Below are positions 26,001 through 35,207 of a DNA stretch of 64,000 nt, piece after piece. How positions within the stretch are numbered: the stretch's first letter is position 1; each line of letters opens with the position of its first letter. Source of the DNA: Paenibacillus sp. BIC5C1 (GTDB taxonomy: Bacteria > Bacillota > Bacilli > Paenibacillales > Paenibacillaceae). Location of the stretch: the NCBI RefSeq assembly GCF_032399705.1, contig NZ_CP135922.1, forward strand, positions 4,154,001 through 4,218,000. Reading direction: 5' to 3'. Both the position numbers and the translations under genes were made by a program. The notes under the pieces are model-generated. The model saw nothing but the letters and a program-made list of their open reading frames with translations. It had not been told where the DNA came from and did not search any database.

Positions 26001-26915
26001 TCATTTTTTTGCTACATTTTTCTTCACATGATCCTGATGAAACAAAAACAAAGAGGCAGCTCCAATTAATCCTGCTTTATTGCCGAGCCTGGCTGGAATG
26101 ATCTCTGTATGCTTGAAGCTGTCCAGCAGAAGTTCCCGTGTACAATCGGAAATACGTGAGACAAGCCACTCTTGCTCCATGATTCCCCCTCCAACGATGA
26201 CTGCGGGAGGATTGAAAATATGGATCAGTGTTGCAATTCCTCTTGAAACCTCACACACCCAGCTGTGCAATAATGTTTCAAGTGCTGCACCTCCCACATC
26301 AATCTTTGCGAAAAAATCTTTCCCACTTGTAATGTGAGAATCAATTTCTTGGGCCTTTTTAACGAGTGCTGTCGTGGATGCAAGGTTTTCGTACATGCTA
26401 TCCCACATGGTATCGGTTGAACGTATGACTGGATGCATAAGCATATGCCCAAACTCCCCTGCAGATCCTTTGAATCCCTTATAGATCTTTCTTTCAATTA
26501 CAATGGCGCCCCCGATACCCGTCCCGAACGTTAAGCAGATAAAATCATTAAAAGAATGTCCTGCACCTACCCATGCTTCTCCCAGAGCAGCCGCATTCAC
26601 ATCATTTTCCACCATTACGGGTTTATGAAAACGTTCTTCCAGAATACTCTTCACCTGAACGCCTGTATAATTCGGAATATTGGGATTGGCATAACGAATA
26701 GATCCATCAACAGGATGAACTTGTCCGGCGGTACTGACCGCAATAGCTTCATATTTACTGTACACCGACATCAATTCCATTACTCGTTCAATAAGTTGAA
26801 CACCGCCTCGGATGGCATTTGTTGCGTACTCCTGATATTCTGTAATGTCACCCGCAGTATTGCACAGGCCGAGCTTGATTCTCGTACCGCCAATATCACA
26901 TGCCAGTATGTTCAT
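26001..26915 (-). CDS. nanK: ROK-family kinase, N-acetylmannosamine kinase type
   Basis: A 304-residue sugar kinase. The N-terminal phosphate loop is DIGGTRIKLGLC and the catalytic region ENDVNAAALGEAWVGAG (about 97-113). Most ROK proteins carry a CxCGxxGCxE zinc motif after GEFGHM; here the sequence runs GEFGHMLMHPVIRSTDTMWD with no such cysteines. Its position after nanE, overlapping by one base (TAATG), gives the assignment: phosphorylation of N-acetylmannosamine to the 6-phosphate in sialic acid breakdown. Substrate is inferred from context. Confidence 0.78.
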   Translation of the reverse strand: MNILACDIGGTRIKLGLCNTAGDITEYQEYATNAIRGGVQLIERVMELMSVYSKYEAIAVSTAGQVHPVDGSIRYANPNIPNYTGVQVKSILEERFHKPVMVENDVNAAALGEAWVGAGHSFNDFICLTFGTGIGGAIVIERKIYKGFKGSAGEFGHMLMHPVIRSTDTMWDSMYENLASTTALVKKAQEIDSHITSGKDFFAKIDVGGAALETLLHSWVCEVSRGIATLIHIFNPPAVIVGGGIMEQEWLVSRISDCTRELLLDSFKHTEIIPARLGNKAGLIGAASLFLFHQDHVKKNVAKK

Positions 26916-27634
26916 TACTCATTCCCTGCAATGGGAGCTTTGCTCTTATGAATGGCATGCACAAATCTTTTAGTGATCTCATAAGGTCTGGTTATTGCAG
27001 AACCCACTACTGCTGTATGAACACCGAGTTCGAATAAAAGGGCGAGTTCTTCAGGTGTGGAAATACCTCCTTCGGCGATCAGCGGAACCTTAAGGTTGTT
27101 GACCAGCCTTTCGGCCATCTCAAAATCGGGAAGTTGTCTTCCTTTTGTTGCATTCGTATATCCGCTGAGAGTCGTTCCGACACAATCAAAACCAAGGATT
27201 TCTGCTTGAATACCTTCATTGTAGGTTGAACAATCGGCCATAAATAACTGATCCGGGTACGTTTCCCGAAGCATCGGAAAAATTTCTGTGATCGTTGTAT
27301 GATCAGGTCTTATTCGATCTGTGGCGTCAAGTGCAATGATGTCAACCCCTGCGCGCACCAATGCGTCTACTTCTCGCTGTGTTGGCGTAATGAAAACATC
27401 GGAGTCAGGATGTACTTTCTTGATGATTCCTATGATCGGCAATGAGACATGTTTTCTGATTTCTTCTATATCCTCTATGCTGTTGGCACGAATCCCTGCT
27501 GCCCCTCCCAAATAAGCTGCATATGCCATTCTTCCCATAATATAAGAACTATGCAATGGTTCCTCAGGTAGCGCCTGACAGGAAACAATGAGCTTTCCTT
27601 TTAAGTTTTGCAGTACATTACGATCTTTGGACAT
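26915..27634 (-). CDS. nanE: N-acetylmannosamine-6-phosphate 2-epimerase
   Basis: A 239-residue TIM-barrel epimerase of the NanE family, turning ManNAc-6-P into GlcNAc-6-P. Family blocks include LIVSCQALPEEPLH at the start, GIRANS, PIIGIIKK, DVFITPT, IIALDATDRIRP, MADCST (about 145-150), GFDCVGTTLSGYT, IAEGGISTPEEL and VVGSAITRP. Length matches the family. It lies between the ABC permease genes and the ROK kinase gene, with which it shares one base. GlcNAc-6-P would then need NagA and NagB, not in this window. Confidence 0.93.
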   Translation of the reverse strand: MSKDRNVLQNLKGKLIVSCQALPEEPLHSSYIMGRMAYAAYLGGAAGIRANSIEDIEEIRKHVSLPIIGIIKKVHPDSDVFITPTQREVDALVRAGVDIIALDATDRIRPDHTTITEIFPMLRETYPDQLFMADCSTYNEGIQAEILGFDCVGTTLSGYTNATKGRQLPDFEMAERLVNNLKVPLIAEGGISTPEELALLFELGVHTAVVGSAITRPYEITKRFVHAIHKSKAPIAGNE

Positions 27635-27651
27635 CTTCTCTCTCCTCCATC

Positions 27652-28494
27652 CTATTCTTTAACCGCTCCAGCTGTAATTCCTTGGGTAAAATATCTCTGG
27701 AACAAGATAAATATGAGTAGCATCGGCAGTGCTGCGACAAATGCGCCAGCCATTTTGTAAGCAAAATTCGGATTCATGTCCTGCATTAAGGTCGCCGTTC
27801 CCACCATGAGGGTCTTCATGTTCTTCTCTTGTCCCACAATCATTTGCCAAAGGTAATCATTCCACACCTGAACAAAGTTCAGGATGAATAAGGCACCGAT
27901 CCCCGGCTTTATAATCGGCAGCATAATCTGCAAAAAGGTTCTCCACTCTCCTGCCCCGTCGATTCTCGAAGCTTCACGGAGTGCGCTTGGGGTCTGATCA
28001 AAAAATCCTTTTAACATAAACACCCCGAAGGCCGTTGCCACGTTTGGCCAAATCATGCCGCCATAGGAATTAATCAAGCCAAAATCTTGCGTAATTTGAA
28101 ACAGGGGAACGATCATAATTTCTTTCGGAATCATCAGGCTTGAGATGAAAATAATAAAGATCACATTCTGACCTGGAAACGTCAATTTGGAAAAAGCGTA
28201 AGCCGCCATAGCTCCTATAATGACCACCAGAACGGTACTGACGAATGAGACATACAGACTGTTGAAGGTCCAGCGCAGCGCCGGTTGATTCTGAAAAATG
28301 TCCACATAATTGGAGAAGGTGATATCTTTCGGGAACCAGTCCGGGGGCATTTTCACAACGTCGGCACTGTTTTTCAGGGAACTGGTCCATAACCAGTACA
28401 ACGGAAACAAATTGAGAATGGCAAAGAAAGTAACAATCACATTGGTAACCATGTCGTAAGGTTCTCGTCCAGGTCTAATTCTGTTACGCATCAT
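27652..28494 (-). CDS. ABC permease (MalG type), first sialic acid importer
   Basis: A 280-residue permease with six helices. The EAA loop is ALREASRIDGAGEWRTFLQI near 174-193, followed by MLPIIKPG. It ends YFTQGITAGAVKE, the usual C-terminus that contacts the ATPase. It is encoded 17 bases before nanE and 10 bases after its partner permease. With the binding protein at 29472 it forms an importer placed among the nan enzymes, so sialic acid is the likely substrate. No ATPase gene is present. Confidence 0.9.
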   Translation of the reverse strand: MMRNRIRPGREPYDMVTNVIVTFFAILNLFPLYWLWTSSLKNSADVVKMPPDWFPKDITFSNYVDIFQNQPALRWTFNSLYVSFVSTVLVVIIGAMAAYAFSKLTFPGQNVIFIIFISSLMIPKEIMIVPLFQITQDFGLINSYGGMIWPNVATAFGVFMLKGFFDQTPSALREASRIDGAGEWRTFLQIMLPIIKPGIGALFILNFVQVWNDYLWQMIVGQEKNMKTLMVGTATLMQDMNPNFAYKMAGAFVAALPMLLIFILFQRYFTQGITAGAVKE

Positions 28495-28504
28495 GATCCT
28501 CTCC

Positions 28505-29377
28505 TCATTTCACCCTGAGCACTGTGCGTAGCTGGGGAATCGACAACAGGAGCGTAATCACAAACATGATGACACCTACCGCGGATGCTACGCCGAGCTG
28601 ATTGAATTTAAAAGCATTATTGTAAAGGTAGTACATCAGCGTTACAGATGCATTGTTCGGACCTCCACCGGTCAGGAGCTGAATGACGACAAAGATCTTA
28701 AGTACGGCGATAATGTTAATAATCGTAATATATACCGTCGTTGATTGAACGGAGGGAATCAGGATATGACGAATCATTTGCACCCGACTAACTCCGTCTA
28801 CTTCAGCGGCTTCCATCAGATCTTTCGGAATTCCAATCATGGCAGCAATGTATAAAATAATGGCCTGTCCGACATTGGTAGCGAAGGTTACGAAAATAAT
28901 GACCGGCATCACGGTAATTTTGTTTCCCAGCAGATTGATATTGCCTATTCCCTGCTCACGGGCCAGATAGGAAATCAACCCACTGGAAGGGTTCAGCAGA
29001 AAACTCCAAATCATGCTCATGACGACCATCGAAACCATGACCGGTATATAGTAGCTCCCTCGAATAAAGGAGACATACTTTGCATTTTTGTCAAAAACGC
29101 TGGAGGCTACGAAAAGAGCAAAGCCTACCGTAAGCACGACAATACAAACAACAAATACGAGGGTGTTGAAGAATGCCTGAAGGAAAACAGGGTCGTTCAA
29201 CAACGAGATATAGTTATCAAAGCCAATAAACTTTTCGCTGGAGTACTGAATTTGGTACAGACTCATTCGAAAACCTTCCATGATGGGATAGACGAGAAAC
29301 AACAGGAAAACAATCATTTGCGGTGTGATGAACAGATATCCTGTCAAATGCTCCTTCAGGATGCGGGGTGATTTCAT
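28505..29377 (-). CDS. ABC permease (MalF type), first sialic acid importer
   Basis: A 290-residue permease. An N-terminal helix is followed by the usual IGFDNYISLLNDPVF segment. The EAA loop is DLMEAAEVDGVSRVQMIRHI near 186-205, and LLTGGGPNNASVTLMYYLY is the conserved late periplasmic loop. It is 94 bases after the binding-protein gene. Partner of 27652-28494. Confidence 0.9.
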   Translation of the reverse strand: MKSPRILKEHLTGYLFITPQMIVFLLFLVYPIMEGFRMSLYQIQYSSEKFIGFDNYISLLNDPVFLQAFFNTLVFVVCIVVLTVGFALFVASSVFDKNAKYVSFIRGSYYIPVMVSMVVMSMIWSFLLNPSSGLISYLAREQGIGNINLLGNKITVMPVIIFVTFATNVGQAIILYIAAMIGIPKDLMEAAEVDGVSRVQMIRHILIPSVQSTTVYITIINIIAVLKIFVVIQLLTGGGPNNASVTLMYYLYNNAFKFNQLGVASAVGVIMFVITLLLSIPQLRTVLRVK

Positions 29378-29471
29378 CTCAACATCGTACCTTTCTTATT
29401 GAAGCTCATAGAGATGCGAGGTTAGCAATCAAGTAACAGCTTCTAAAGTGTGGTGCGCGCTTCTTTCTTGC

Positions 29472-30881
29472 CTATTTATTCGAAAAAATGACGGAACTAT
29501 TTCGATTCGTGTCAATGACCTGATTACCATGATCCTGGTAATCTTTCACGGCTTGTTCCGGGGTTTTGACTCCCGTATACAGGGCTTGCAACTCCGGATA
29601 AAGCTGCTCTCTCAGCTGGCTATAGCCTGGAACGTTTCCTGTGAAATTAAATACATATTTCGCATTTTCGTTATATGCTTTGAACAGTGGATACTGCTTT
29701 TCGTATTCCGAGATGACGGAGCTTCGAACCGGAATTCCGTTTTTTGAAGATTTCACAAGTTCCGCATCCGTGGAGAAAAACCGCACAAAATCCTTGGCTG
29801 CTTCCACACGCTTGGGGTCATTAGACTGAAATACACTGGCTCCTACCACATAAGTAAATGTAAGCGGGTCCCCGCTTTCGGAGGGAATATTGGCAAGCCG
29901 CATATCAAACTTGGTCTGTTTACCGCTATCCATATCCGCTCTGGCATTATTATAAAGAACCGGATTGGTGAAGCTGATGGCTAACTGCTGATTCAGGAAC
30001 ATGCCGTTTGCATCGTTGGAAGTCACCGATTCCGGTCCCGGATTCGTGTACCCGGCATCCACTATTTTTTTGAGCCAGGACGCTGCCTTCACACCCTTCT
30101 CATCATTTAAGATAATGTGGCCCGTTTCATCAAAAAACGGATTGCCAAACATCCGCAAATAAGCCAGGTTCCAGGTATCTCCCTGATTGTTCATGCCATA
30201 CAGAGCCATGGGATAGGCATTGGCATACCCGCTGCCAGAAAGATTGTTCTTCAGCTTGCTCAGAATTTCCTCATAATCAGCAAGAGTCCATGTTTTTATT
30301 TCCTGCTCCCCGCCGATATAAGCGTCAAGCCCCGCTGCTTTGAACATATTTGCGTTATAGACGAGTGTGCCCGGATTGTTCTGAAATGGGTAGAAGTATA
30401 CATCCTTATTAAAGGTGACTGCATCCCAATACCCTGAAGCGATATCACTGCGATCCTGATCGTCCACAAGGTCCGTCAGCGGCACAAGTGCTCCTCTGTG
30501 AACATAGTCACCCATGGCGAACACACTTTCAAAAAACACATCCGGCGGTGTTCCGCTGCTCAAATTGACATTCAGCATTTGATCGCGTTGATCTCCAGCA
30601 ATGACCTGAGTATTAATTTTTACATTATATTTGGAATACTGGGCGGCAAATTTCTCCGCTGCTTTTAGAATGAAGCTGTCATAATCAGCACCTTCTTCCG
30701 TTGCATCCAGAACTCCTTTCCATTGCGGGGTAAGCCATACGCTCAGCTCCACTGTTTCTTTTCCATTCGCTGCTTCGTTCCCTCCGTCTGATGAGCTTGA
30801 ATTACTGGAGGAACAGCCTGTGCCTATGATGGATAGCAGTAGCAGTGTGAGCAGTACGGAATAGAATGTGTTGTTTCTCAT
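29472..30881 (-). CDS. Solute-binding lipoprotein, first sialic acid importer
   Basis: A 469-residue binding protein. The signal peptide ends in SIIGTGC with the lipidated Cys at about residue 23, followed by a serine-rich linker. The mature part is typical of carbohydrate-binding proteins (AYPMALYGMNNQGDTWNLAY, FVVGAS-like blocks). A strong AGGAGGAGAC ribosome site precedes the ATG at 30881. It stands 12 bases after nanA in the same direction, so the binding protein is likely specific for free sialic acid or a related sugar. Confidence 0.9.
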   Translation of the reverse strand: MRNNTFYSVLLTLLLLSIIGTGCSSSNSSSSDGGNEAANGKETVELSVWLTPQWKGVLDATEEGADYDSFILKAAEKFAAQYSKYNVKINTQVIAGDQRDQMLNVNLSSGTPPDVFFESVFAMGDYVHRGALVPLTDLVDDQDRSDIASGYWDAVTFNKDVYFYPFQNNPGTLVYNANMFKAAGLDAYIGGEQEIKTWTLADYEEILSKLKNNLSGSGYANAYPMALYGMNNQGDTWNLAYLRMFGNPFFDETGHIILNDEKGVKAASWLKKIVDAGYTNPGPESVTSNDANGMFLNQQLAISFTNPVLYNNARADMDSGKQTKFDMRLANIPSESGDPLTFTYVVGASVFQSNDPKRVEAAKDFVRFFSTDAELVKSSKNGIPVRSSVISEYEKQYPLFKAYNENAKYVFNFTGNVPGYSQLREQLYPELQALYTGVKTPEQAVKDYQDHGNQVIDTNRNSSVIFSNK

Positions 30882-30893
30882 TAAGTCTCCTCC

Positions 30894-31832
30894 TTAGCTG
30901 GAATGCGTTGAAGTAATGTATCTGCTTTCCACTTGCTCAAGCAGGGAAATGACATTATCCATTCTTGCCGAATCCTGCTCGGTGATGGCTGCCAATGGAA
31001 GTCTGACCCCTCCAATAGATACGCCTCTTCGGCGCAACACTTCTTTGATACCCGCATACATGGAGCCATCCAGCGAACACAAGGCTACGATAATCTCGTT
31101 AATATCGCTCTGAATATGACGTGCTTCCGTAAATTTTCCTTGCTGGATATACTGGTTTGCCAACAAAAACAGTTCAGGCATGGCTCCGTACGTTCCTCCG
31201 ATGCCTCCATCTGCGCCCATGATCCTGCCAGCCACAAATTGTTCATCCGGACCATTAAATACAATCGAATTTGGACCACCGGATCGCTTGAACCGTTCAA
31301 TATCAAATGTAGGCATGGAGGAATTTTTGATACCGATGACCTTTTCATTTTGGAGCAGCTGTTCGTACAGAGGCGTACGCAGCGTGTAACCCGTTGTTTG
31401 GGGGATGTTATAAATGAGAAAAGGGAGCGGTGTCGCTTCCATAATATCGTTCCAGTAGCGGGATACGGCATGATCCGGCAGCGTGAAATAGATGGGCGGA
31501 ATGGCAGATAGCGCATCATATCCAAGTGAGGCCGCGTGTTCGGCAAGCGCGATACTGTCTCTTGTGGAAGGTGCGCCCACATGGGCAATTAACGTCATAT
31601 GCCCTTTCAGCCGGGAAGCCACATAGCTTAGAACCGCCTTGCGTTCGTCGAGGTTATGATAGATGCACTCTCCTGAACTGCCACCTACGTATACGCCATG
31701 TACTTTCTTCTGAACATAGTAATCGCAAAGAGCATAAGTGCGCTCCTCCGATATCTGTCCATCATCCTCATAGCAGGCATAGAACGCCGGAATAACTCCT
31801 TTAAATTTCGTCAAATCAAACGCTGTTGTCAT
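30894..31832 (-). CDS. nanA: N-acetylneuraminate lyase
   Basis: A 312-residue DapA/NanA-family aldolase that splits N-acetylneuraminate into pyruvate and N-acetylmannosamine. The substrate-carboxylate motif is GGSSGECIYHN at about 48-58, the catalytic Tyr is in YNIPQTTGY (about 142) and the Schiff-base Lys in VIGIKNSS (about 170). Placement beside sialidase, nanE and nanK makes the lyase assignment much firmer than sequence alone, since dihydrodipicolinate synthase has the same fold. It starts a run of genes ending at the terminator near 25950. Confidence 0.88.
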   Translation of the reverse strand: MTTAFDLTKFKGVIPAFYACYEDDGQISEERTYALCDYYVQKKVHGVYVGGSSGECIYHNLDERKAVLSYVASRLKGHMTLIAHVGAPSTRDSIALAEHAASLGYDALSAIPPIYFTLPDHAVSRYWNDIMEATPLPFLIYNIPQTTGYTLRTPLYEQLLQNEKVIGIKNSSMPTFDIERFKRSGGPNSIVFNGPDEQFVAGRIMGADGGIGGTYGAMPELFLLANQYIQQGKFTEARHIQSDINEIIVALCSLDGSMYAGIKEVLRRRGVSIGGVRLPLAAITEQDSARMDNVISLLEQVESRYITSTHSS

Positions 31833-31913
31833 ATAAAAGTCCTCTCTTCACAGAAGACATGGGGGCTCAATGATTAATCCATTCAGCTCCCCCTGCCTCC
31901 TTATTTGGGTTGG

Positions 31914-34115
31914 TTAAGGTGCTTCAATCCACGACCTGTTCAGACGCACAAGACTGATTTTGGAAGACGCAGGTTTTTCATAAAAAACAAAGATGGATTG
32001 ATCAGGGCCTACAGCAATATCCGAATAGCCATTTTCCCCCGGATAGATTTCTTTCGACTTATACCACGTTGCGGCATCATCACTGGATATGCGAATCGTC
32101 ATATTGGTTCTGGCCGTCGTGCTTGCAGGATTCGTAAATAGAATATGACTGGCATCGTACCGTTCGATGCTTGCCTGTACGACAGGATCGATCAGTGTGG
32201 TATCCGAGACAGGTGTGCTCCACGCACTGGTTACTTGATCCGTTGTCGAGATGGCTCTATAGCTGCTGCCTGGGTTTCGCATGTTCGTCATCAGTTTGCC
32301 GTTTGATAATTGAACCATCATGTTCTCATGGATCTTCGAAAATCCGGATGGATTGGGTACAAGTGAACCTGCTTTCCACGATGCACCTCCATCGGTACTG
32401 TAGATCGTACCAACGGTGCTGTTCGTCCATCCGCTGGTTGTCAGGTAGATGGGAATCACCAGCGTTCCGTTCGCGAGCTGAATGCCGTGACCCGGTCCCA
32501 TTCCTGCACCGGACAGATTGGCAAAATAGTACGGATGATTTGGATTCTGATAGTCGGCCAGCACGGAAGTAATTTCTCGGGTTGCCCCCCAGGTTAGTCC
32601 CTGATCGGTACTTGTGCGAATGAAATACTGACATGCCCCCCATTTCCAGCGGCTCCATAAAATGTGAACAACGTTGCTGTTCTTCTCCGCAAGCAGCATT
32701 GGATTCATCTCCGCCACTCCTTGAGACTTGCCGGGTGAAATCAAGATCTGATCCGAAAATGTATCCCCCCCGTCGGTGCTTCGTCTCAGCACAATATCGG
32801 TTGGTGTCTGGTCACCGCCAGTTCGTGCTTCCGCAGCAACAAGAACCGTGTTGTTGCTCGTGACAACAATGCTTGGAATACGGTACTGCCCGTATCCTTT
32901 GCCATCCGTGATATCAAAGAGCAGCTTTTCTTCCAGTACAGCGCTAAGCTGTTTAATTTGGGATAAAGACAGTACGCTATCGTAGACGGTGACATGATCG
33001 ATGGAACCGGAAAAGTACCACTGTGATCCGCCGTTATCCACGTTTTTGCCGACCCACATCCCGTTCAGACCTGTCACATTGGAAAAAAAAGCTTGAGAAG
33101 AAGTCGAAGCCTTCTCCTCCCCGTCGACATAAATTTTGCTGCTGCCAGCTCCAATCGTAAGAATGGCGGTATGCCATTTTCCATCATTGTACTTTCCGCT
33201 GGCACTTAATTTGGTCGCGTAGGCTCCATTATTGCGATTCTCAAAATAAACCGTGCCGTTATTGATCGTAAAGGAAATATTGCTTGAGGGGTTCGTCGTA
33301 TCGGATGCGCTGAGGAACGTTCCTGCTGCAGCCGAGCTTGAGGTTTTGAATTTTACGGCGACAGAGCCTTGCTTAAGATTGGCTACACGTCCGATATCCG
33401 CAGTCTGATCGCGAGCATCTGAGGTGCCATTAAACGCCTGATTAACGGGATAGGTTGCGACAGATGGTGACACAGCTCCACCGAGCTCCAGCACCTCTGA
33501 TGAGGCCAACGCACGGTTATACACCTTGACGTAGTCGATCTCTCCATTGAAATACCATTGTCCCCCGCCATTATCCACGTTTCGTCCAATCCACATGCCA
33601 TTTAAGCTGGTAACCTGAGTAAAAAATGCAGTACTCGTGCTGTTACCTCTCAAGCTTCCGTCAATGTAAATATTCGTTCCCTTGCCATTAACCGTGAGCA
33701 TTGCGGTATGCCACACCCCGTCGTTAACCTTGCCGGATGTCGTAATCTGGGTTGCATAGACGCCGTTTTCCCGGTTTTCGTAATACACATTTCCTCCGTT
33801 TAATGTCAGTGAGAGATTACTGGATGGATCTGCGGTGTGGGATGTACTGAACAGCGTGAGTGCATTAGCCGCGCTTGTTGTTCTGAAGCGGACAGCAATG
33901 CTGCCTTGTTGAAGAGCGGCGACCGAACTTACATCTGCCGTCTTGTCGACATAGTCGCTGCTTCCGTTAAACGAACGTGCCACCGAATAATCAAGCGATA
34001 CAGCATCCTGGGAAATGGCTGCCTCGGTTTGACCCGGCTGACTGGTGAGACTGGTTAACAGCATGACAGCACATAATGCAATTCTTAGCGTTTTTGGCAA
34101 GCGACGATTCATCAT
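31914..34115 (-). CDS. nanH: Secreted sialidase with two LamG domains
   Basis: A 733-residue exo-alpha-sialidase. A signal peptide of about 32 residues ends TEA. Two LamG/concanavalin-like domains follow, at about 45-207 and 218-385; both contain NGMWxGxNVDNGGxQWYFxG and look like a tandem duplication. The GH33 propeller begins with YRIPSIV near 407 and has Asp boxes STDGGDTF, STDQGLTW, STDGGASW and SSDDAATW. GYSDIAVG near the end carries the likely nucleophile Tyr region. No cell-wall anchor is seen. It releases sialic acid from host glycans for the neighbouring importers. AAGGAGGAAATG precedes the start. Confidence 0.92.
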   Translation of the reverse strand: MMNRRLPKTLRIALCAVMLLTSLTSQPGQTEAAISQDAVSLDYSVARSFNGSSDYVDKTADVSSVAALQQGSIAVRFRTTSAANALTLFSTSHTADPSSNLSLTLNGGNVYYENRENGVYATQITTSGKVNDGVWHTAMLTVNGKGTNIYIDGSLRGNSTSTAFFTQVTSLNGMWIGRNVDNGGGQWYFNGEIDYVKVYNRALASSEVLELGGAVSPSVATYPVNQAFNGTSDARDQTADIGRVANLKQGSVAVKFKTSSSAAAGTFLSASDTTNPSSNISFTINNGTVYFENRNNGAYATKLSASGKYNDGKWHTAILTIGAGSSKIYVDGEEKASTSSQAFFSNVTGLNGMWVGKNVDNGGSQWYFSGSIDHVTVYDSVLSLSQIKQLSAVLEEKLLFDITDGKGYGQYRIPSIVVTSNNTVLVAAEARTGGDQTPTDIVLRRSTDGGDTFSDQILISPGKSQGVAEMNPMLLAEKNSNVVHILWSRWKWGACQYFIRTSTDQGLTWGATREITSVLADYQNPNHPYYFANLSGAGMGPGHGIQLANGTLVIPIYLTTSGWTNSTVGTIYSTDGGASWKAGSLVPNPSGFSKIHENMMVQLSNGKLMTNMRNPGSSYRAISTTDQVTSAWSTPVSDTTLIDPVVQASIERYDASHILFTNPASTTARTNMTIRISSDDAATWYKSKEIYPGENGYSDIAVGPDQSIFVFYEKPASSKISLVRLNRSWIEAP

Positions 34116-34240
34116 GCAACATTTCCTCCTTTGATAAGGTTGAAAAAAATGGTTCCCATCCTTTCATTGAACGAACAGGAAAAAGCGGATGATGCGTAAT
34201 GCTTGCATTTACTATATAGCAGCCATGGATGCGCCCCAAT

Positions 34241-34265
34241 ACCCGGATATTGACATCCAGGGTGC
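34241..34265. promoter_or_regulatory. Conserved nan element upstream of the sialidase gene
   Basis: ACCCGGATATTGACATCC then AGGGTGC: an imperfect dyad (ACCC, GGAT / ATCC, GGGT). A close copy lies at 37666-37690, upstream of the second importer. Similarity continues into the left flank (ATGGATGCG). It sits 126-150 bp before the sialidase start, where an AraC-type activator would bind; TATATAGT at about 34213-34220 (minus) may hold the -10. Confidence 0.6.
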
Positions 34266-34304
34266 TTTTTTTACCTCTTCCTGCTCTGCAGGTTCTCACT
34301 TCGT

Positions 34305-35195
34305 TCACCCTTTTACGGCTCCCATGGTAATGCCTTGGGTAAATGCTTTTTGGAACAACAGAAATATGAGAATCATCGGAAGCGAGGCCAGTGCAGCACC
34401 TGCCATTAACACGCCGTAAGGGGTCGTATATTCCCCTTGCAGCGTCGCGAGTCCCAAAGGCAGTGTCATCATCGGCGTGGAACGGGTGATAATCAACTGA
34501 CTGAAATAATCGTTCCAGGCGTTAATAAAGGTGAAAATAGCCAACGCACCGAGTGCAGGTTTCAGCAGTGGCAGGATAATCGTTCCGAATAATCGAACCT
34601 CGGAGCATCCATCCATTTTGGCTGCTTCCATCAGCTCGGAAGGAATGGTCTGTGCGAATTGCTTCATCAGAAATACGCCAAACGGCCAGCCAATCGCAGG
34701 CAGAACAAGGCCTTTGTACGTGTCAATCCAATTGAGATCAGCAAGCATGGTGAAGAGTGGTACCAGTATCACCTGTTTTGGCAATGCCATCGCAGAGACA
34801 AACAGAATGAAAATGAATTTGCGTCCGGGAAAAAACTTCTTGGCAAGCACATAGCCCGCCATTGAAGCGGTTAAACATACCCCGATCATCTCGGATGCAG
34901 CTACAAAAAAGCTGTTAAACCCCCAGCGCCACACGGGATTTTTAAACAGCACCCTGAAGTTGTCCAGGGTCGGGTCCGTTGGAAACCATTGCGGAGGAAT
35001 GGCAACGGCCACGTTCTGGACCTTAAATGCTCCGGTAACGATCCAGTAGAATGGAAAGAGAAACAACAGTCCAAGCAAAACGAGTAGTAAGTTCGCAATA
35101 ATGGTTGAAAAACCAGGCGCTTTTTTTCTCAGGTCCGCTCTGCTGGCCAGAGGACGCGGGCGTTGATTGGTCTTGACATTCGAAGAAAACATCAT
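34305..35195 (-). CDS. ABC permease (MalG type), second importer of the nan locus
   Basis: A 296-residue permease. A polar N-terminal tail of about 28 residues precedes helix 1. The EAA loop is SELMEAAKMDGCSEVRLFGT near 190-209, and it ends AFTQGITMGAVKG. It is 12 bases after the partner permease gene and 189 bases before the sialidase gene. The importer may take up a sialylated oligosaccharide or a second sialic acid form; only context supports this. Confidence 0.9.
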   Translation of the reverse strand: MMFSSNVKTNQRPRPLASRADLRKKAPGFSTIIANLLLVLLGLLFLFPFYWIVTGAFKVQNVAVAIPPQWFPTDPTLDNFRVLFKNPVWRWGFNSFFVAASEMIGVCLTASMAGYVLAKKFFPGRKFIFILFVSAMALPKQVILVPLFTMLADLNWIDTYKGLVLPAIGWPFGVFLMKQFAQTIPSELMEAAKMDGCSEVRLFGTIILPLLKPALGALAIFTFINAWNDYFSQLIITRSTPMMTLPLGLATLQGEYTTPYGVLMAGAALASLPMILIFLLFQKAFTQGITMGAVKG

Positions 35196-35207
35196 GCCTT
35201 GTACCTC

